A stretch of DNA of 10,448 nt, taken from positions 1 through 10,448 of the forward strand of contig JALLPB010001246.1 of assembly GCA_036939975.1 (NCBI GenBank). Reading direction: 5' to 3'. The DNA is from Cyclostephanos tholiformis. Taxonomy: Eukaryota > Bacillariophyta > Thalassiosirophyceae > Thalassiosirales > Thalassiosiraceae. Under the pieces are notes generated by a model. That model had not been told where the DNA came from. It searched no databases and saw nothing but the letters and a program-made list of their open reading frames with translations. A program made the translations under genes and the position numbers. Position 1 is the first letter of the stretch. The number at the start of each line of letters is the position of its first letter. Below, piece by piece: positions 7,836 to 10,448 of this stretch.

Positions 7836-7898
7836 TTAATACTTTCCAGCATAATGCGATAGAAAATTTACCGAGTGTGAACTCATTTCACTCTCTCT
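7511..7898. other. Convergent intergenic region between SmD1 and ObgC
   Basis: Both flanking genes end here. Apart from the diverged SmD1 tail copy, the stretch is AT-rich with a TATATATATA run near 7,737 and a CTCTCTCTCT run at 7,890-7,900 beside the ObgC stop. Both 3' UTRs must lie here. No poly(A) signal could be fixed with confidence, and no gene is seen. Confidence 0.6.
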
Positions 7899-9668
7899 CT
7901 ACCTAGGTGCATCCTCGTCTAGGTGACCTGTTTTACGTTTTTCTTCTTCCACGGCAAGCGTGGCTTTCACCTTGTTAACAAACATTGCCACCCTCTCCAT
8001 CAAATCATCTACCCCGTCTCCTTCCTTGGCACTGATCCACATAAGACGAGTGTGCGGCATAATCTTGAGCAGCTCACCCTCCAGGTCTTCCCTGCATCGG
8101 AAGCTTCCATCGTTATCGAGTGCATCATCGTTGCCAAATGCCGCATCGACCTTGTTCACAACCACCACCTGAGGCATCGTGGCCAGTTTGCCCGTGCCGT
8201 AATTCAACAGCTCTCTGTTGATCATCGCGTACTCCTCTAGGATGCTCGCGGACGTTGCGTCGAGTAGGTGCAGTATGACGTGACACCGTTCGACGTGTCG
8301 GAGAAAAGCGTGTCCGAGCCCTATTCCCTCGGACGCACCTGCGATTAGGCCAGGCACGTCGCATATGAGGAGCGATTTGCTGTCGTTGCTGTCCTTCATC
8401 TGGTCATCGTCGGTATCATCCTCGTCACTGTAATTGAACGGTGGCACCCAAACCCCTAGATTCGGCACGACTGTGGTGAACGGGTAGTCTGCAATCTTAG
8501 GCTTGGCCCTCGTGACCTTGCCCAGCAGAGTCGACTTCCCAGCGTTCGGTACGGCGACCAGCGCCACGTCCGCGATGACCTTCAAAGTCAGCCTCAGCCG
8601 CTTGCGCTCGCCCGGCCGAGGGGGCATGCGCGGCGGCCTGATCCCGCGCGGTTGCGACTTGTCCGCCGGTCCTCCGCCGCTGCCGTCGCCTCCCTTCCCG
8701 CCCGTGGCGATCACGAGCGTTGGATCGTCCCGGGTGATCGTGCCGCAATCGACGTAACGAATCGCGGGCCGTACGGTGGTGGCATCCCGGACCTCCTCCT
8801 CGATCGACACCTCCTGCACGATCGTGCCCGGGGGTACCCTCACGACGACGTCCCTACCGTCCCTACCGCGTCGATTCTGCCGTTCGCCATCGCGTCCGTT
8901 CTCGGCGCGGAAGGAGAGGACCCAACCGGCCGCGCCGCGCCGCCCGTTCGCGGATGCGACGGCCCCGCCGCCCCCGTGGGCATTCGGCCTGTGGGCGTAT
9001 CGCGACAGTCCAGCGAGGGTGTTCAAGCCCTCGTCGATCCGCAGCACGACGTCCCCCCCCCGTCCGCCGTCGCCGCCGTCGGGGGGTCCGTTTTGGTTCT
9101 TGCCGACTTTTTTGTATGTCGAACTGCCCTGTCCCCCGGAACCGGCGCGGACGTATATTGTGGCCTCGTCGAAGAACGAGTATTCATTCGTCGACGACTG
9201 CGATGGCGTCATGACCGTGGTGGTGGTGGATGATACGTCGTCGACTGGATTTTCATTTGCAGTATCGTTATCGTTGCCAACGCGCGAGCTCGTCATCGAT
9301 ACCGTATTCGTTATCTCCGCAAAAGACGACGATGCATCCGGAGAATTGCGATCATTCTTCATTGATTGTTGGGTCATAAGAGGGGTGGACAATAATTCCG
9401 GTGTGACACGTCGTCTCAATTTCGAACCGCCATTTTTGCCGCGAGTCTGAGGTGACGCACAGGTGACGAATGCATCTATGGACGGAAGAACGGCCCCTCT
9501 AGTCGTTCTGATTGACGAAGGCATAATATTTTTTGTAACCATGATCCTACTGCCATTGACGTGCTTCGTAAAAGCAGGAGTAAATAATAGAACGAACAGA
9601 ATCGTCGTGCCGTGACTTGTTGTTGTTGCCGTGCAACTCCCCACAGGTAGCTTCACGCCACAACGCAT
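7899..9668 (-). CDS. OBGC: Obg-family GTPase, probably plastid-targeted (ObgC type)
   Basis: Obg GTPases bind the large ribosomal subunit and act in its late assembly; the plant plastid form (ObgC/CPSAR1) is needed for plastid ribosome biogenesis. The protein has 589 residues and no intron is needed. Residues 1-32 look like a signal peptide (hydrophobic TTILFVLLFTPA at 21-32), with F33 at the expected cleavage position, as in diatom plastid presequences. A long S/T/R-rich transit or linker region runs to about 160. The glycine-rich Obg fold spans about 165-360 (GGPDGGDGGRGGDVVL-like at 193-209, AENGRDG at 255-261, VPPGTIV at 278-284, ATGGKGGDG at 321-329). The G domain has G1 AVPNAGKST (372-380), G2 with DYPFTT (394-399), G3 DVPG (437-440), G4 NKVD (505-508) and G5 SAK (546-548). 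An acidic insert lies at about 412-430 and a Gly/Ala-rich insert at about 228-248. There is no large C-terminal domain; the tail is a short charged segment. The gene converges on SmD1 and spans the GC-rich peak of the window. Mitochondrial targeting is the alternative. Confidence 0.93.
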   Translation of the reverse strand: MRCGVKLPVGSCTATTTSHGTTILFVLLFTPAFTKHVNGSRIMVTKNIMPSSIRTTRGAVLPSIDAFVTCASPQTRGKNGGSKLRRRVTPELLSTPLMTQQSMKNDRNSPDASSSFAEITNTVSMTSSRVGNDNDTANENPVDDVSSTTTTVMTPSQSSTNEYSFFDEATIYVRAGSGGQGSSTYKKVGKNQNGPPDGGDGGRGGDVVLRIDEGLNTLAGLSRYAHRPNAHGGGGAVASANGRRGAAGWVLSFRAENGRDGERQNRRGRDGRDVVVRVPPGTIVQEVSIEEEVRDATTVRPAIRYVDCGTITRDDPTLVIATGGKGGDGSGGGPADKSQPRGIRPPRMPPRPGERKRLRLTLKVIADVALVAVPNAGKSTLLGKVTRAKPKIADYPFTTVVPNLGVWVPPFNYSDEDDTDDDQMKDSNDSKSLLICDVPGLIAGASEGIGLGHAFLRHVERCHVILHLLDATSASILEEYAMINRELLNYGTGKLATMPQVVVVNKVDAAFGNDDALDNDGSFRCREDLEGELLKIMPHTRLMWISAKEGDGVDDLMERVAMFVNKVKATLAVEEEKRKTGHLDEDAPR

Positions 9669-9928
9669 TTGTCCTTGATTCCTTCCCTTCGATTATCTTT
9701 TCCATAGCCGTGGCTGCATATGTGTATCAACAAGGACATCTTCGTCCTCGTGAAAAATTCCACATCATCGCCAATCGTGTTGTTGTTGTTGTGTTGTTGA
9801 TGGATGCCTGCCGTACCGGACTAAGAAAATTATAGAATTCCCATGTGCGTCATGTTAATAATTATTGTGCATCTTGCCTCTCACGCGCGTATGGTGGTAC
9901 TACACAACATGCAGAGCCCCCGTTGTGC

Positions 9929-9966
9929 TACCTACTTACCTACCATAGGCTAGTAGGTAGTAGGTA
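9929..9966. repeat. Inverted repeat / hairpin, ~14-bp stem
   Basis: TACCTACTTACCTAC (9,929-9,943) pairs with GTAGGTAGTAGGTA (9,953-9,966) with a single bulge and a 9-base loop. It lies about 260 bp upstream of the ObgC start. The function is unknown. Confidence 0.6.
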
Positions 9967-10012
9967 TTATTTTATTATATTTTATCTCTCCAACTCGAAA
10001 TCATCACCACCG

Positions 10013-10036
10013 TCGAAGTGTCTGACGCCACTTCGA
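10013..10036. repeat. Perfect inverted repeat, 8-bp stem
   Basis: TCGAAGTG (10,013-10,020) and CACTTCGA (10,029-10,036) are exact reverse complements around an 8-base spacer. This could be a binding site for a dimeric factor or an RNA hairpin. A chance 8-bp match is also possible. Confidence 0.5.
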
Positions 10037-10252
10037 GATGCGTATATCGCCTCCTCCAACAACGCGGTTCATCCTCATTGGCACGCAACACGGCGAAAAT
10101 GTCGGAGCGGCGGCCCGTGCAATGTAAATCGACGAAACTTAGCCCCCGCAGACGAGGATGTGATGTCCTCAAGCAACTAAGCTCCGAACTGATTTTTCGT
10201 TTTCCCTTCCTTTTTTCCTTCATTCGTTCCCCTCGACTCCACCAGGAAGACG

Positions 10253-10369
10253 ATGGGTTTCAATGACCTCGCTCTCGTGTCCCCCCGTGATCCCAAGCTT
10301 CTCCATAGGCAGAAGGTCATACAACGTAATGCGAACACAGAAGAACTCGTGCGCGCGTTTCCCCGATAG
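10253..10369 (+). CDS. Possible first coding exon of a further gene, unknown
   Basis: An ATG at 10,253 opens 38 codons ending in TAG at 10,367-10,369, beginning MGFNDLALVSPRDPK. It is preceded by a pyrimidine-rich tract and CCACCAG (10,245), the layout of a 5'-UTR intron acceptor just ahead of a start codon. GTAATG (near 10,326) and GTGCGC (near 10,350) could serve as donors; the second resembles the SmD1 donor. If one is used, the gene would continue beyond the window and the TAG would be intronic. The product is not recognised. It may also be untranslated leader sequence. Confidence 0.25.
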   Translation: MGFNDLALVSPRDPKLLHRQKVIQRNANTEELVRAFPR

Positions 10370-10396
10370 GTTGGATTACCCCCTCTAACGCGAGAT

Positions 10397-10397
<1 letters not shown>

Positions 10398-10448
<51 letters not shown>
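10398..10448. repeat. Terminal homopolymer of 51 C
   Basis: The window ends in 51 consecutive cytosines. A pure C run of this length at a sequence end is more likely a sequencing or assembly artefact (contig end, homopolymer collapse or polymerase extension) than genomic DNA, though long G/C tracts also occur elsewhere in the window (4,392-4,429). Confidence 0.85.

Larger units (their letters stand above)
9669..10252. promoter_or_regulatory. ObgC upstream region, possibly divergent promoter
   Basis: This 584-bp stretch has no convincing gene. It contains a TGTTGTTGTTGTT run near 9,778-9,798, two hairpins (9,929-9,966 and 10,013-10,036), and a long pyrimidine tract ending in ACCAG (10,198-10,245) that looks like a splice acceptor for a rightward gene. 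Open frames here are short and cross this acceptor. A shared promoter for ObgC and a rightward gene is inferred from layout only. Confidence 0.4.

Noticed and set aside
9411..9440. tRNA B-box-like TTCGAA
   Set aside because: It lies inside the ObgC coding sequence, and no A box or cloverleaf surrounds it.
8652..9450. Long plus-strand open frames opposite ObgC (193 and 224 codons)
   Set aside because: They are antisense to the highly conserved Obg and G-domain coding sequence in GC-rich DNA, where long shadow frames are expected. They have no family motif.

Overview
The window looks like nuclear DNA of a photosynthetic stramenopile, most likely a diatom. The evidence is a spliceosomal SmD1 gene with a short GT-AG intron, a nuclear-encoded Obg-family GTPase whose N-terminus reads as a signal peptide followed by a transit peptide with phenylalanine at the predicted cleavage site (the diatom plastid-import pattern), and long non-coding stretches with satellite-like repeats. 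The species cannot be named from this sequence alone.

The window falls into two compartments that meet near position 6,840. The left part (1-6,840) is AT-leaning, repeat-rich and strongly poor in CpG. It contains an imperfect duplication (135-398), a low-complexity GGTTGC/CCATGG tract (2,290-2,460), a tandem array of about eight 188-bp units (2,490-4,062), a pyrimidine tract and ATGACAA-type microsatellite (4,063-4,360), long G runs (4,392-4,465), and scattered coding-like fragments, mostly on the minus strand. One of these (5,475-5,764) has an in-frame TGA and a frameshift. I read the whole left part as decayed transposon or gene debris in probably methylated DNA. No fragment in it could be assigned to a known family.

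The right part (6,840-10,397) is CpG-rich and holds two convergent single-copy housekeeping genes. The first is SmD1 (plus strand, 7,016-7,510, two exons), a core protein of the spliceosomal snRNPs. The second is an ObgC-type GTPase (minus strand, 7,899-9,668), expected to act in plastid ribosome assembly. Between their 3' ends lies a diverged tandem copy of the SmD1 3' end. Upstream of ObgC, 9,669-10,252 looks like a shared promoter region with two hairpins. A possible first coding exon of a further gene lies at 10,253-10,369. The window ends in a run of 51 cytosines, probably a sequencing or assembly end artefact.

No CRISPR array, rRNA or tRNA was seen. The two confident genes act in different compartments (nuclear splicing and plastid ribosome biogenesis) and share no evident pathway. 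I did not find a convincing new system. The observations most worth following are the abrupt CpG boundary, the duplicated SmD1 tail and the 188-bp array.
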